A stretch of 64,000 nucleotides of DNA, taken from assembly GCF_029946165.1 (NCBI RefSeq), contig NZ_JAQSDZ010000010.1, forward strand, positions 1-64,000, written 5' to 3'. The notes below the pieces were generated by a model. The model was not told the DNA's origin, searched no databases, and saw nothing but the letters and a program-made list of their open reading frames with translations. The stretch is from Methylotenera sp. (GTDB taxonomy: Bacteria; Pseudomonadota; Gammaproteobacteria; Burkholderiales; Methylophilaceae). How positions within the stretch are numbered: the stretch's first letter is position 1; every line of letters starts with the position of its first letter. Shown in pieces: positions 28,823 through 38,569 of the stretch. Position numbers and translations under genes: made by a program.

Positions 28823-29497
28823 TTACAGCAACCCTCGCTCAACAAATGAAAGTGTAGTGTTGCCAGCCACTATAAAATGATCTAACACTCGCACATCCAC
28901 TAGCGCTAAAGCTTCTTTTAACTGCTTAGTGATTAACTCATCGGCTTGGCTTTGCTGGGCAATGCCAGAAGGATGATTATGCGCAAAAATCACGCTGGCG
29001 GCATTATGGTGCAAGGCGCGTTTAACGACTTCTCTTGGGTACACACTGGTTTGCATGAGTGTGCCACTAAACATCTCTTCAGTCGTCACTACTCTATTTT
29101 GCGCATCTAAAAACAGCACCAAAAACACTTCGCGCGTTAGATTGCCTAATTTTAAACAAAGGTAATCGCGCACTTGCTTCGGTGAGTTGAGGATATCTTT
29201 TATTTGCATTTGCTCGTTTAACGCGCGGCGGCTCATTTCAAAAATAGCCTGCAACTGTACGAACTTACTGCTACCTATGCCGTGTACTTGAGTTAACTCA
29301 CTCAGTTGTGCGGCAAAAATTCCGTTTAAGCTACCAAACTGCGTGAGCAAATCGCGCGCTAAATCTACCGCACTTTTACCAGTCACGCCAACGCGTAAAA
29401 AAATGGCAAGTAATTCAGCATCAGAAAGCGCTTCTACGCCAAGCTCTAATAGCTTTTCACGTGGACGCTCACTTGCAGGCCAGTCAGTTATTGCCAT
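28823..29497 (-). CDS. radC: RadC family JAB-domain protein
   Basis: 224 residues with an N-terminal helix-hairpin-helix-like domain ([22 protein letters not shown]) and a C-terminal JAB/MPN domain with the metal-binding motif HNHPSG at 173-178 and a conserved Glu/Ser upstream. Despite the name, a role in DNA repair is not supported in E. coli; the biochemical activity is unknown. It precedes the MgtC-like gene by 10 bp and follows the zincin-like gene by 13 bp, all on the minus strand. Confidence 0.95.
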   Translation of the reverse strand: MAITDWPASERPREKLLELGVEALSDAELLAIFLRVGVTGKSAVDLARDLLTQFGSLNGIFAAQLSELTQVHGIGSSKFVQLQAIFEMSRRALNEQMQIKDILNSPKQVRDYLCLKLGNLTREVFLVLFLDAQNRVVTTEEMFSGTLMQTSVYPREVVKRALHHNAASVIFAHNHPSGIAQQSQADELITKQLKEALALVDVRVLDHFIVAGNTTLSFVERGLL

Positions 29498-29510
29498 ACT
29501 TGCTCCTTCA

Positions 29511-30275
29511 TCATTTCAACCAGCCAATCTCACGCGCGGTTTTCTCACCAATTAATGTCCGCTTTAAACTTTTAGGAATTTCAGCTTTATTTTCACTAAT
29601 AGGTACTCGCCCACCCATCAACTCAGCCAAGCTTTGCGGATAACGTGGTGACTTGTCGGGTTCTGCAAAACCATCTGGATAGATAGGCATAGAAGTCGCC
29701 AAATCATACTTATCAGTAGCATTAAGTGTGTGTAGTAACTCATGCGACAAAATCACTAAGTTCTGCTTGGCATAAGAGCTATCCCCAAATAAGTTTACGC
29801 GACCAATTCTGCCTTTATTAAGTGCGGTTGAATGACTTAAACGTGGGTTGGTAACAGGGTCGTAATACAACAAATACAGCCGAATCGCTGGTTTAACATT
29901 GACTTTAGGGCTATGGCGCCATGCGAAATATCTAAATTTTAAACTCCAAACAATCGTACTTAAAGCACTTCCATCGTTAGGCGGTGCTGGTGGAATATCC
30001 GTCACCTGCGCACCTAATTGCACTTCTATCGGGCGGCGTAAACCCAAATGATACGGTTCGGCTTCACTTGCAAAGTACTCTGCAACTGGCTCGAAATCAT
30101 CACGCGTTAACGTGCGTAAGTAATCACTTACTTTGCTGCTGTTATCTACATTGACGGGATATACTGCAACATAGAAGTTATCTTTCCAAGATAAACTACT
30201 TTTCTCTAGCCAAGTTTGTTGCACTACCGTTGCCAAAATCAGCAGTAATATAATCACTCGAATCTTTTGTCCCAT
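29511..30275 (-). CDS. Membrane-anchored or secreted zincin-like protein
   Basis: I do not recognise the family. Residues 5-18 form a single hydrophobic segment after a short basic start, so the rest is probably periplasmic, either anchored or cleaved. The key feature is [11 protein letters not shown] at 178-188, which has the HExxHxx(G/N)xxD pattern of metzincin zinc proteases with Asn replacing Gly; M196 or M220 could provide the Met-turn. Length is 254. The start codon directly abuts the stop of the dikinase-like gene upstream, so the two are translationally coupled and probably work together. Activity is inferred, not shown. Confidence 0.7.
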   Translation of the reverse strand: MGQKIRVIILLLILATVVQQTWLEKSSLSWKDNFYVAVYPVNVDNSSKVSDYLRTLTRDDFEPVAEYFASEAEPYHLGLRRPIEVQLGAQVTDIPPAPPNDGSALSTIVWSLKFRYFAWRHSPKVNVKPAIRLYLLYYDPVTNPRLSHSTALNKGRIGRVNLFGDSSYAKQNLVILSHELLHTLNATDKYDLATSMPIYPDGFAEPDKSPRYPQSLAELMGGRVPISENKAEIPKSLKRTLIGEKTAREIGWLK

Positions 30276-32396
30276 TTACAAATTACTTTCATGGTGATTA
30301 TTTACGTATGGTCTCGCCTGAACTATCCAAAAAACATCTTGGCCGCTTTGAGTTTCAAGCACCCACTCAATATCTAACACCTCAGTTTGATTAAAAATTT
30401 CGGCAACATGCTGCGCTGCTTCACCCAATATTTTGGCACGTTTCTCTGTCAAAATAGCAGCACCTTTTGTGACGGGTCTCTCCATCATGCCACCTTTTGG
30501 ATTAGCCACTAACATAGTCGACTCATCCGAGCGACTAATCACGCGAGTGCCATCGTTGCTAGTATCAAACAAAATCTGCTCGGCTATTTTTTGCCCTTCA
30601 ACCACACGCATGCCCAAGCCCCATTTGGCATTAATGGCATAAGTAGTCGGTTGATGCCCCCAAATATCCGTGGTCAACAACACGCCTGCGGCTGCGGCAT
30701 TGATGGCAGATTGTATTAACACCGCTGGGTAAACTTGCTCATGCGAAATACCAAAGTGCGTTCGTTCTTCAACTGCACGTAAATTCCAAACTGACGCCCA
30801 TACCTGCTTAATTGCGGTTGCCAAGGCTTTCTTATCTTTTACGTTAGGCACCGTGTCATAAAGCCCTGCGCCGTTAAAACCTTTTAAGTCTTCAGCATTA
30901 GTAGAGCTACGCACAAACACGCCTCTGCTACCTAGCTGTTTTTGCCACTTTGTTTGAATTTTATTAAAAGTATTCATAGCGAGTGGAGCATTTGTAATAG
31001 CTAAACGAATGGCTTGTAAATTTGCTTTACGCCAGTTTGCATCTTGTTTGAATTTGGGATCGTTTAAAGTCTTATTTATTAATTGATCAATATGGTTATG
31101 CTTGATGTGCGCAAGGTAGTAACTAAAAGGGATGCCAAAGCCATCAGGAATATTCAAATTGGTATTAGCACGCACCATTTCACCTAAATTACTGATTTTA
31201 GCGCCGTATTTATTGGCATCTTCTGCGCTGATTTTACTTAGAGGTAACAGGGCTGTCGTCGCTAAATCTGCTGAGGGCATGGCAACGGCAGTTTTAGCCA
31301 ACTTGTCATTCTTATGATGTGTAACCTCACCTTCCGTTGCCAGCCGCATGTGATAACCAGCTTCAGTCACTTCATAAACTACCTGCTTACCATCAAAACT
31401 CCTAAACTCATTAACAGCACTTTTGATAGTCGCGTTAGGAACGCCCCATGCACTTGCACGCAAATTCACATGAGATAAGGGAGTAGAAAACTGCGTGGTA
31501 ATCACGCCAGCGACGGGAGAAATATCAGGATAACTACTCTGCAACAACACAATATCATCCTCATCAAACGTTAAGTTTTCAATTTGTGTTGTTGGTGGCA
31601 CAATCACCAAGCGGCCAATCGCACTGCCAGTGTTAAATGCCTGATAGGGTAACGATTGATAAATTTGATTGTTATTAATGGTTTGAATGTGAAACGCTTT
31701 TAACTGGCTGGCTATGCGCTCTTGCTCAGATGAATCTGGTCTAAATACCAGTGGCGCAACTGTAAATGTTTGCTGCAAACGTTTATAAACCAGCTGAATG
31801 TCCTGCGCTTGAATAGTATCGCCTTCCCAGAAAGAAAAAGTCCATAAATCACGGGGAGTCGTATTCGTATCTTGTTTATATAAGTCTAAATTAGAATAGT
31901 GGGTTAAATACCCCAAAATAAACTGTGGTTTTTTCGTGCTGTAATTACGGTTATAGGCTTTCATATTTGCCGCCGTACGCGGGATCTTTTGCAAGTAATC
32001 CACCACAAAATCGGCATGCAGCATAAACACATTGCTATCTACAAAGTAAATTTTGTTGGTTCTCAGGTTAATCACAAACTTACTAAACTCAGCATCTCGA
32101 AGCGGTTTACTCAACCGCTTCCAAGTTGCCATATCTCGCACTTCAGATTGCCACACTCGACCCGTGAGCGATTCATCTGGCAGCTTTTTGATTGGGCAAT
32201 CTCTGCAAGTAAAATCCGCTGCCGGCCCTGGCACAGCATTTGACTTAATGCCGTTAGCTTTATCCCTTTGCTCTGCACCCACACCTCGCGCTTGAGCAGA
32301 ATCAATGCCAACAAGCATACTTGCACATAGCACAAGCACCCATGTTAAACTTGAAGCTAACTCTTGAATCGTTAGCAATTTTATTGTTTTTAGCAT
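30276..32396 (-). CDS. Exported PEP/pyruvate-binding-domain protein with dikinase-like architecture
   Basis: Residues 1-37 look like a signal peptide (K3, K6, a hydrophobic core, and SAQA before R38), followed by a CxxC (C64, C67). A swivelling phosphohistidine domain follows, with STPLSHVNLRASAWGVPN around H309. The C-terminal half (about 390-695) is a PPDK_N ATP-grasp domain with RSSTNAEDLKGFNGAGLYDT (496-515) and DIEWVL...IVQARP at the end. The TIM-barrel PEP domain of PpsA is missing. The order His domain then ATP domain is that of glucan water dikinases, not of PEP synthase. An ATP-using enzyme outside the cytosol would be odd. Start ATG 32396 (706 residues); TTG 32402 is also in frame. 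Confidence 0.8.
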   Translation of the reverse strand: MLKTIKLLTIQELASSLTWVLVLCASMLVGIDSAQARGVGAEQRDKANGIKSNAVPGPAADFTCRDCPIKKLPDESLTGRVWQSEVRDMATWKRLSKPLRDAEFSKFVINLRTNKIYFVDSNVFMLHADFVVDYLQKIPRTAANMKAYNRNYSTKKPQFILGYLTHYSNLDLYKQDTNTTPRDLWTFSFWEGDTIQAQDIQLVYKRLQQTFTVAPLVFRPDSSEQERIASQLKAFHIQTINNNQIYQSLPYQAFNTGSAIGRLVIVPPTTQIENLTFDEDDIVLLQSSYPDISPVAGVITTQFSTPLSHVNLRASAWGVPNATIKSAVNEFRSFDGKQVVYEVTEAGYHMRLATEGEVTHHKNDKLAKTAVAMPSADLATTALLPLSKISAEDANKYGAKISNLGEMVRANTNLNIPDGFGIPFSYYLAHIKHNHIDQLINKTLNDPKFKQDANWRKANLQAIRLAITNAPLAMNTFNKIQTKWQKQLGSRGVFVRSSTNAEDLKGFNGAGLYDTVPNVKDKKALATAIKQVWASVWNLRAVEERTHFGISHEQVYPAVLIQSAINAAAAGVLLTTDIWGHQPTTYAINAKWGLGMRVVEGQKIAEQILFDTSNDGTRVISRSDESTMLVANPKGGMMERPVTKGAAILTEKRAKILGEAAQHVAEIFNQTEVLDIEWVLETQSGQDVFWIVQARPYVNNHHESNL

Positions 32397-32410
32397 AAGC
32401 AAAATCTACC

Positions 32411-33616
32411 ATGACATCGCAGATAAATAAACGAAAAATTTCAACAAAGCTTGTACTCGGCATTACTGGTGGCATCGCGGCATACAAAGCGGCTGAGCTT
32501 GTGCGTTTGCTAGTGAAAGCTAATTACGACGTACAAGTCGTGATGACTGCTGCTGCTTGCCAGTTTATTACTCCAGTGACTATGCAAGCGTTGTCTGGCA
32601 AACCTGTATTTATTGACATGTGGGATAGCAGCATTAGTAACGGTATGCCACATATAGAGTTAAGTCGCGGTGCAGATGCAATTTTAGTCGCACCTGCCAG
32701 CGCAGACTTTATGGCTAAATTAGTGCATGGTCGTGCGGATGACTTACTTTCTACGCTATGTTTGGCAAGAGATTGCCCATTACTAGTCGCACCAGCGATG
32801 AATAAACAAATGTGGGAAAACCCGGCCACGCAACGTAATGTTAATCAGTTGACTGCCGATGGCATTAGCATATTCGGACCAGATAGCGGCGAGCAAGCCT
32901 GTGGCGAAGTAGGCTTAGGCAGAATGTTAGAAGCAGGCGCCCTACTAGCGTTAGTAAATGCTCACTTTACCCCTAAATTATTAGCTGGCAAACGAGTGCT
33001 AATTACCGCTGGCGCCACACTAGAAATGATTGACCCTGTGCGCAGCATCACTAATCTAAGCTCAGGAAAAATGGGCTATGCAATCGCTCAAATTGCCGCA
33101 GATATGGGGGCTGAAGTCACTTTAATTAGCGGCGCAAGCGCGCTTATACCTCCCTTGAATATTAATACCATTTACGCAACAAGCGCTGAGAGTATGTATC
33201 AAGCTGTCATGACAGAAATCGCCAAACAAAATATATTCATTGCTGTCGCGGCCGTAGCAGACTACAGCCCAATGTTGCAACATAAGCAAAAAATTAAGAA
33301 AAGTGAGCAAACACTTACGTTAGAACTTAAAAAGAATAAAGACATTCTTGCAGACGTTGCCGGTTTGCCCAACCCGCCATTTTGTGTAGGTTTTTCCGCC
33401 GAAAGCGAAAATTTGCTTGAGTATGCAGAAGCTAAACGTAAAGCTAAAAAATTACCATTGATTGTGGCCAATTTAGCCGCAGATGCGATGGGCAGTGATG
33501 AAAATCAAATCACTCTACTCGATGATGAAGGTACATATCCCTTAGATCGCGCCTCTAAAATTGACGTCGCAAGGGAGATATTGCTACACATCACGAAGCT
33601 TATTGTACACCCTTAA
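32411..33616 (+). CDS. coaBC: Bifunctional phosphopantothenoylcysteine decarboxylase / synthetase
   Basis: Joins cysteine to 4'-phosphopantothenate with CTP (CoaB, residues about 190-401) and decarboxylates the product with FMN (CoaC, residues 1-180), both for coenzyme A. CoaC residues are visible: H81 in GMPHIELSR, PAMNKQMW (128-135) and C164 in GEQACGEVGLGRM. The CoaB part starts KRVLITAGATLEMIDPVRSITNLSSGKMG and has VAAVADYSP. Only 14 bp separate it from the divergent dikinase-like gene and it has no clear ribosome binding site. A shared hairpin terminator follows. Confidence 0.97.
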   Translation: MTSQINKRKISTKLVLGITGGIAAYKAAELVRLLVKANYDVQVVMTAAACQFITPVTMQALSGKPVFIDMWDSSISNGMPHIELSRGADAILVAPASADFMAKLVHGRADDLLSTLCLARDCPLLVAPAMNKQMWENPATQRNVNQLTADGISIFGPDSGEQACGEVGLGRMLEAGALLALVNAHFTPKLLAGKRVLITAGATLEMIDPVRSITNLSSGKMGYAIAQIAADMGAEVTLISGASALIPPLNINTIYATSAESMYQAVMTEIAKQNIFIAVAAVADYSPMLQHKQKIKKSEQTLTLELKKNKDILADVAGLPNPPFCVGFSAESENLLEYAEAKRKAKKLPLIVANLAADAMGSDENQITLLDDEGTYPLDRASKIDVAREILLHITKLIVHP

Positions 33617-33672
33617 GAAAGTAGACTTTTCAAATGGGTTAAAAAGAAGTTAGACAAAAATAGATATTTTCA

Positions 33673-33711
33673 GCAATAAAAAATCTCGTAATCTCGAGAA
33701 ATTTTTATTGC
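33673..33711. terminator. Bidirectional terminator between coaBC and the TonB-dependent receptor
   Basis: An AT-rich hairpin with arms GCAATAAAAAATCTCG and CGAGAAATTTTTATTGC (a one-base bulge) in the convergent interval. A-tract and T-tract flanks suit termination in both directions: coaBC from the left and the receptor gene from the right. Confidence 0.8.
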
Positions 33712-33721
33712 TTACTTATGC

Positions 33722-35998
33722 CTAAAACTTGTAACTGGTATTGAACCCCAACAACCAAGTGCGTCCAGGTGCTGGCTCGTAATAACGACCATTCAAATCA
33801 CCCACACGCACTGAACCTACATAATCTTTATCAAATAAATTATCAATGCGTACAAACTCGTTAAATTTCCATTTTTCTAGATTTTGCGTAAAGCCTCCAC
33901 GAAAAGCAGCAACTGTATAACCGGCGGCATTGCCATATTCAGGCTTAAATGCTACATAAGTTTTACTGTTCACACGCGCTTCTATCGCTGTAGAAAAACC
34001 AATCGGTGCATACTTCCAAGACACTTCACCATATAAAGTTTGTTTAAATGTACCAGGAATATCAGCTCCAGATTTAATTACCTCTCCACCTGAGTTACCA
34101 GGTGTACCAGCCGCTGCTGCTGCGTTGATATTACAAGCAGTCTGTCCGCCACTGAATGGGCGACATGCTAGAAAATTCGATGAAAATGCGGCATCTAAAT
34201 ATGAATAGGCGAGATAAGTACCTAAACCGGTATCGAATTTACTATCGAACGACAATTCAAAACCTTTACGCTCACTACTTTTCACATTTTGATACACTGT
34301 GCGTCCAGCAGCTTGCTGTTGAACGACAATCTCATCATCTGTATCAATGCTGAAAACCGCAGCATTCATTAGAGTGTTGTCTCCCAAAAATGCCTTGATA
34401 CCGGCTTCAAATTGACGACTTTTTGCTGGCTTCAAGTCAAGATTCAGTCCAGAACCTGTCACCTTGTAGCCCATTTCTACAAAAGTTGGGGTCTCAAAAC
34501 TTTCACCTGCGTTAGCATAGAGGTTAATAGTATCTGTGACTTTAAATATAGCACCAAGTACAGGGGTTGTTTCACTAAAGCTAACTGAGCCACTATCATC
34601 TGGATTTGATCCATTGTAAGCAGTATTCACAATGAAATTGTCATTATTGCTAAAGCGCACTTTACTATGGCGCAAACCACCGCTAAATGTAAATCTATGA
34701 CTTAAGTCGATCGAGCCTTGGATATATTGGTCAAAGTTTTTGGCTGTATTAGTTTCATCTCTACGCAAATTCCCTTTCACACCACATACAATTGCGTTTA
34801 TAGCGTTACCACAATCAAGATTTGCCCCTAGTAATGAACCGAAAGCCTTATTAGATGTGAAATTTTCATAACCCTTACGATCGTCTATCATACGGTCATA
34901 ATTCATGCCTGCAGTAACTGTGAATGGCCTTTCAACAATACTGCCATTGTGAGTCCATCGCAAATCGGCACCCCCAAAAGTACGGTCTATGGTAGCAACT
35001 CCACCACCTTGCAAATCATTACGCTGCGCACCTACGGCAATCGATTGATACTGTTCATTATCACGTTGTCCGTAATAAGCCATTAAACGAACTGTGTCAT
35101 CAGCAGTAAACTTTTGCTCTAAAGTTGCTCCTATTTGCTCATGACTACGTGATACGCGCGTGTTAAACAGCTCTGAATTTGTACCTGCCTGTTTGCGATT
35201 AGCTTTAAGCTGAGCTGCATCAAGACCTTGCGGATCTTTATTATCTGGTTGGTCTAACGCCGTCGCCACAACAGTCAACTTGGTATCATTACCCAATTGA
35301 AAATTAAATTTTCCATGCAAAGTATCGCGACGTGTATCAGACTGATCGCGGAATCCATCAGAACTATACGTATTAGCATTGACTACAGCATCAAACCCTT
35401 CACCCCGTCCACTAATACCTAAGCTATAGCGCTGTGTATTATTGCTACCAAAAGTCATAGCTCCTGAAACTGTTGGATCTGCATCGCCATCTTTAGTGAA
35501 AATCTGAACAACACCGCCAGAAGAGTTGCCATATAACGATGAGAATGGTCCACGTAAATACTCCACACGTGAAGCAGTATCTAAGTTGAATGTACCAGTT
35601 TGACCTTGCCCATCAGGCATAGTCATTGGAATGCCATCTGCATATAAACGTACACCTCGTACGCCAAATGCAGAACGTGCACCGAAACCACGAATTTGGA
35701 TAGCTAAATCTTGTGCTGGATTATTGCGATTATTAATAACAACGCCTGGTACACGACTTGAAGATTCGGACAAGTTAACTTTTAGTTGACCATCTTGAAT
35801 TATTGCAGCATCAGTAGCATCAATTGACATTGGCAAATCAAAGCTATTTTGCTCAACGCGAGTACCAGTAACGACTATAGGCGCCATCGTTATGGCAACA
35901 CTATCCTCATTAGCCTCAGCTAAAACCGTGGTTGATACACCGAAAAACCCTGCCAAAGCAAGTAAACTATTTATTCTATTGAAACAAAATATTTGCAT
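33722..35998 (-). CDS. TonB-dependent outer-membrane receptor
   Basis: Outer-membrane beta-barrel importer driven by TonB. Residues 1-27 are a signal peptide ending TTVLA. A TonB-box-like APIVVTGTR lies at about 39-47, the plug domain spans roughly 55-165 (IQIRGFGARSAFGVRGVRLYADGIPM; VEYLRGPFSSLYGNSSGGVVQIFT), and a barrel of about 590 residues ends with the expected aromatic residue (YKF). The DNLFDKDYVGS motif near the end is typical of siderophore or metal-chelate receptors (FecA/YncD type), but the ligand cannot be read. A GGGA lies 8 bases before the start. Confidence 0.93.
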   Translation of the reverse strand: MQIFCFNRINSLLALAGFFGVSTTVLAEANEDSVAITMAPIVVTGTRVEQNSFDLPMSIDATDAAIIQDGQLKVNLSESSSRVPGVVINNRNNPAQDLAIQIRGFGARSAFGVRGVRLYADGIPMTMPDGQGQTGTFNLDTASRVEYLRGPFSSLYGNSSGGVVQIFTKDGDADPTVSGAMTFGSNNTQRYSLGISGRGEGFDAVVNANTYSSDGFRDQSDTRRDTLHGKFNFQLGNDTKLTVVATALDQPDNKDPQGLDAAQLKANRKQAGTNSELFNTRVSRSHEQIGATLEQKFTADDTVRLMAYYGQRDNEQYQSIAVGAQRNDLQGGGVATIDRTFGGADLRWTHNGSIVERPFTVTAGMNYDRMIDDRKGYENFTSNKAFGSLLGANLDCGNAINAIVCGVKGNLRRDETNTAKNFDQYIQGSIDLSHRFTFSGGLRHSKVRFSNNDNFIVNTAYNGSNPDDSGSVSFSETTPVLGAIFKVTDTINLYANAGESFETPTFVEMGYKVTGSGLNLDLKPAKSRQFEAGIKAFLGDNTLMNAAVFSIDTDDEIVVQQQAAGRTVYQNVKSSERKGFELSFDSKFDTGLGTYLAYSYLDAAFSSNFLACRPFSGGQTACNINAAAAAGTPGNSGGEVIKSGADIPGTFKQTLYGEVSWKYAPIGFSTAIEARVNSKTYVAFKPEYGNAAGYTVAAFRGGFTQNLEKWKFNEFVRIDNLFDKDYVGSVRVGDLNGRYYEPAPGRTWLLGFNTSYKF

Positions 35999-36131
35999 TA
36001 CTTATTCCCATATTAAGATTATGGTTAATAATAGTAGCTATAACGAAATTAAACCATAGTGATTTTAATGAATAATTAGTGTTTAATGCTTACCTAAACC
36101 AATCCACCAATTTAATATTGAAGAGACTTTT

Positions 36132-36584
36132 ATGAAAATTATCGTCGACCTAAAAATTCTAGACGACCGTCTACATGAACAAATGCCAACTTACGCCACT
36201 GAAGGATCAGCAGGGTTAGACTTACGCGCATGCATTGATGCTCCGATTACGTTGCTACCAGGGGAAACTGTCCTCATACCTACTGGCATGGCGATTCATC
36301 TAGATAATATTTATCATGCCGCACTTATCTTGCCGCGCTCTGGGCTTGGTCATAAACATGGTATTGTTTTAGGTAACTTAGTTGGTTTGATTGACTCTGA
36401 TTATCAAGGTCAACTCATGGTGTCATGCTGGAACAGAGGCAATACAGCATTTGAGCTAAATCCTATGGAACGCATTGCTCAATTGGTTATCGTTCCTGTT
36501 CTGCAAGCGGACTTTCATCTTGTAGATGATTTTGATACAAGCGAGCGTGGCGAAGGTGGATTTGGCAGTACAGGTAAGCATTAA
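36132..36584 (+). CDS. dut: Deoxyuridine 5'-triphosphate nucleotidohydrolase
   Basis: Homotrimeric dUTPase that hydrolyses dUTP to dUMP and pyrophosphate, keeping uracil out of DNA. All five motifs are seen in 150 residues: [10 protein letters not shown] (motif 1), [11 protein letters not shown] (2), [15 protein letters not shown] (3), [10 protein letters not shown] (4) and [10 protein letters not shown] (5). GAAGAG is close upstream of the start. In many betaproteobacteria dut follows coaBC directly; here the TonB receptor gene lies between them. Confidence 0.98.
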   Translation: MKIIVDLKILDDRLHEQMPTYATEGSAGLDLRACIDAPITLLPGETVLIPTGMAIHLDNIYHAALILPRSGLGHKHGIVLGNLVGLIDSDYQGQLMVSCWNRGNTAFELNPMERIAQLVIVPVLQADFHLVDDFDTSERGEGGFGSTGKH

Positions 36585-36680
36585 TTAGCCGCATACATGA
36601 CTGAATTCCAACATAAATCATAACTAACGCTTACCGATGCGTTAAATCTTGAATATTATTGATTTTTTCTAATATTTCTC

Positions 36681-36710
36681 TTGAGAATAAGTTGGCTTTC
36701 ATACTATAAT
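36681..36710 (+). promoter_or_regulatory. Sigma70 promoter of rpmB-rpmG
   Basis: -35 TTGAGA (36681-36686), 18-base spacer, perfect -10 TATAAT (36705-36710). The predicted start near 36717 gives a leader of about 33 bases before rpmB. Confidence 0.8.
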
Positions 36711-36749
36711 TGCGGTCTTTCAAAAAAAGCAGAAGTTTGGAGATTAACC

Positions 36750-36986
36750 ATGGCACGTGTATGTATGGTAACTGGCAAAAAGCCAATGGTGGGTAACAAT
36801 GTTTCTCACGCTAATAACAGAACAAAACGTCGTTTTTTACCTAATTTGCAAAACCGCAAATTTTGGGTTGAGAGCGAAAATCGCTGGGTAAGCATGCGCA
36901 TTACTAATAATGCGTTACGTACAATCGACAAAAACGGTATTGATGCCGTGCTTGCTGATATGCGTGCAGCTGGCCAGAAAATCTAA
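36750..36986 (+). CDS. rpmB: 50S ribosomal protein L28
   Basis: Large-subunit protein, 78 residues starting [20 protein letters not shown], the standard L28 beginning; a longer in-frame start at 36681 falls on the promoter itself and is rejected. GGAG lies 7 bases upstream. Only one cysteine is present, so it is the zinc-free form. It is cotranscribed with rpmG 12 bp downstream. Confidence 0.98.
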   Translation: MARVCMVTGKKPMVGNNVSHANNRTKRRFLPNLQNRKFWVESENRWVSMRITNNALRTIDKNGIDAVLADMRAAGQKI

Positions 36987-36998
36987 GGATAAAATATC

Positions 36999-37154
36999 AT
37001 GCGCGAAAAAATCAAATTAGAGTCTAGTGCTGGTACAGGTCATTTTTATACCACTACTAAAAACAAACGTACCATGCCTGGCAAAATGGAAATCAAGAAA
37101 TTTGATCCAGTAGTGCGCCAACACGTTATGTACAAAGAAACTAAACTTAAATAA
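36999..37154 (+). CDS. rpmG: 50S ribosomal protein L33
   Basis: Large-subunit protein of 51 residues: [20 protein letters not shown], then [20 protein letters not shown] and a lysine-rich end. It has no cysteines, so it is the zinc-independent form, like its partner L28. It lies 12 bp after rpmB with AAGGA upstream of the start and is followed by a terminator 20 bp later. Confidence 0.97.
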   Translation: MREKIKLESSAGTGHFYTTTKNKRTMPGKMEIKKFDPVVRQHVMYKETKLK

Positions 37155-37173
37155 TATATTATTTAGTTTATTA

Positions 37174-37200
37174 AAAACTCGCAAATCAGCGGGTTTTTTT
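37174..37200 (+). terminator. Rho-independent terminator of rpmB-rpmG
   Basis: Stem AAAACTCGC/GCGGGTTTT (one T-G pair) with a 6-base loop, running into a tract of seven T. An AT-rich palindrome (TAAATAATATATTATTTA) lies just before it. Confidence 0.88.
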
Positions 37201-37227
37201 ATTTGTGCTATTTAAAATATAAAAAGT

Positions 37228-38505
37228 TTAAGTCTCCGGCTGCTGCTCCCTAAGAATACGCACTTCTCTTTGCGGGTACGGAATCGAAATACCATTATTC
37301 TGAAATGCACGCCAGACCTCTAGATAAATCTCAGTCTTGAGATTCGCTGAACCCTCTTCAGGATCTGGAATCCAAAGGTTCAAGACCAAATCAATACCAC
37401 TCTCTCCGAAACCTTGTATTTGAACAGCAGGCAAGGGTAATTCAAGCACTCTGGGGTGTCTAAATGCAATTTCGTACATGACCTTCATAGCTGTCTCTAA
37501 AGAACTAGCATAACTCACTTGCACAGGCATTTGCACTCTCGCCTTGTGGTCGGCAGATGAATGGTTAATGACTGGGTTGATGATTAAAGTCTCATTGGGA
37601 ATAATCACTTCCGTGCCATCGAGCTTACGCAATACAAGGTAACGCGTGCGTAAGTCAGTTACTACACCATAATGTGTGTCAATCGTCACTACATCACCTA
37701 TTTGCATAGACTTATCTAACAAAATTATAAAGCCGCTTACATAATTGCTAGCAATACGTTGTAAACCAAACCCTAAACCCACCCCCAGTGCACCACCGAA
37801 AACCGAGAGAAAAGTAATATCTAAACCAACAGCCGAAAGTGCGATTAGAATCGCAATGGTGAGTAAGAAAATACGTAATACTTTGCTCATCACTACGCGC
37901 ATATTGACGCCTATATGCTCGGCATTCATGAGTTTATTTTCTATAAATCGACTAACCCAAAGTGCGAAGAATATTGTCACAAGAATAGTGAGTAATGCCT
38001 GCAAAACCAACAACAAATTAACGGAATGCAGACCAATTTTAAATTTCACATCGTCTAACACATTGAAAAAATCAGTTAACAACCCACTTAAATGCAATGC
38101 AAGAACCAGCCATATACTCGTTGCAATTGTATTTTCTAGTGTTTTTAACAAACCACCTGGAGCGATAATATACCTCAATGCATATACTGCTAATCGAATA
38201 ACTGCCATAGAAATTAACAGGGTACTTACGAGCTTTAATATGCTGGTATGTTGCCAGTAGGAAAGTGTTGCCCTCCCTATTTGAACGAAAACTAGTGTTG
38301 TTAATGGGAATAGAACCCGGTTGATTCCACCAATGCCCATCTTCCAATTTTCCGGAGCATGGCGCATGACATAGCTACGCAACGCCCCGTTTACAGCCCA
38401 CCCTATAGCACAGGCAACTACAATGACGGCAAGCTGCCACAGTACCGCTGTGGTAGATAAATCTGCTAACATTTCTTGCCACAGCAAATGTATTTCTGAG
38501 TTCAT
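37228..38505 (-). CDS. Mechanosensitive ion channel, MscS family
   Basis: Inner-membrane channel that opens under hypo-osmotic stress. The 425 residues contain about five to six N-terminal hydrophobic segments, then the MscS pore region SVFGGALGVGLGFGLQRIASNYVSGFIILLDKSMQIGD and the beta domain with IIPNETLIINPVINHS. The added helices before the pore make it longer than E. coli MscS (286), like YbdG/YnaI-type members. It lies 64 bp behind the CorA-like gene on the same strand, so membrane-ion functions may be coordinated. Confidence 0.92.
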   Translation of the reverse strand: MNSEIHLLWQEMLADLSTTAVLWQLAVIVVACAIGWAVNGALRSYVMRHAPENWKMGIGGINRVLFPLTTLVFVQIGRATLSYWQHTSILKLVSTLLISMAVIRLAVYALRYIIAPGGLLKTLENTIATSIWLVLALHLSGLLTDFFNVLDDVKFKIGLHSVNLLLVLQALLTILVTIFFALWVSRFIENKLMNAEHIGVNMRVVMSKVLRIFLLTIAILIALSAVGLDITFLSVFGGALGVGLGFGLQRIASNYVSGFIILLDKSMQIGDVVTIDTHYGVVTDLRTRYLVLRKLDGTEVIIPNETLIINPVINHSSADHKARVQMPVQVSYASSLETAMKVMYEIAFRHPRVLELPLPAVQIQGFGESGIDLVLNLWIPDPEEGSANLKTEIYLEVWRAFQNNGISIPYPQREVRILREQQPET

Positions 38506-38569
38506 TTCAAGAATTTCAAATTTTGAGTTATTTTAAGGACAAGGTGCGTTAGAAATTGAAGATATCAAA

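Noticed and set aside
37745-38260. Long plus-strand reading frame (171 codons) opposite the MscS gene
   Set aside because: It lies entirely inside the clear MscS coding region on the other strand, has no family signature and no supporting translation signal.
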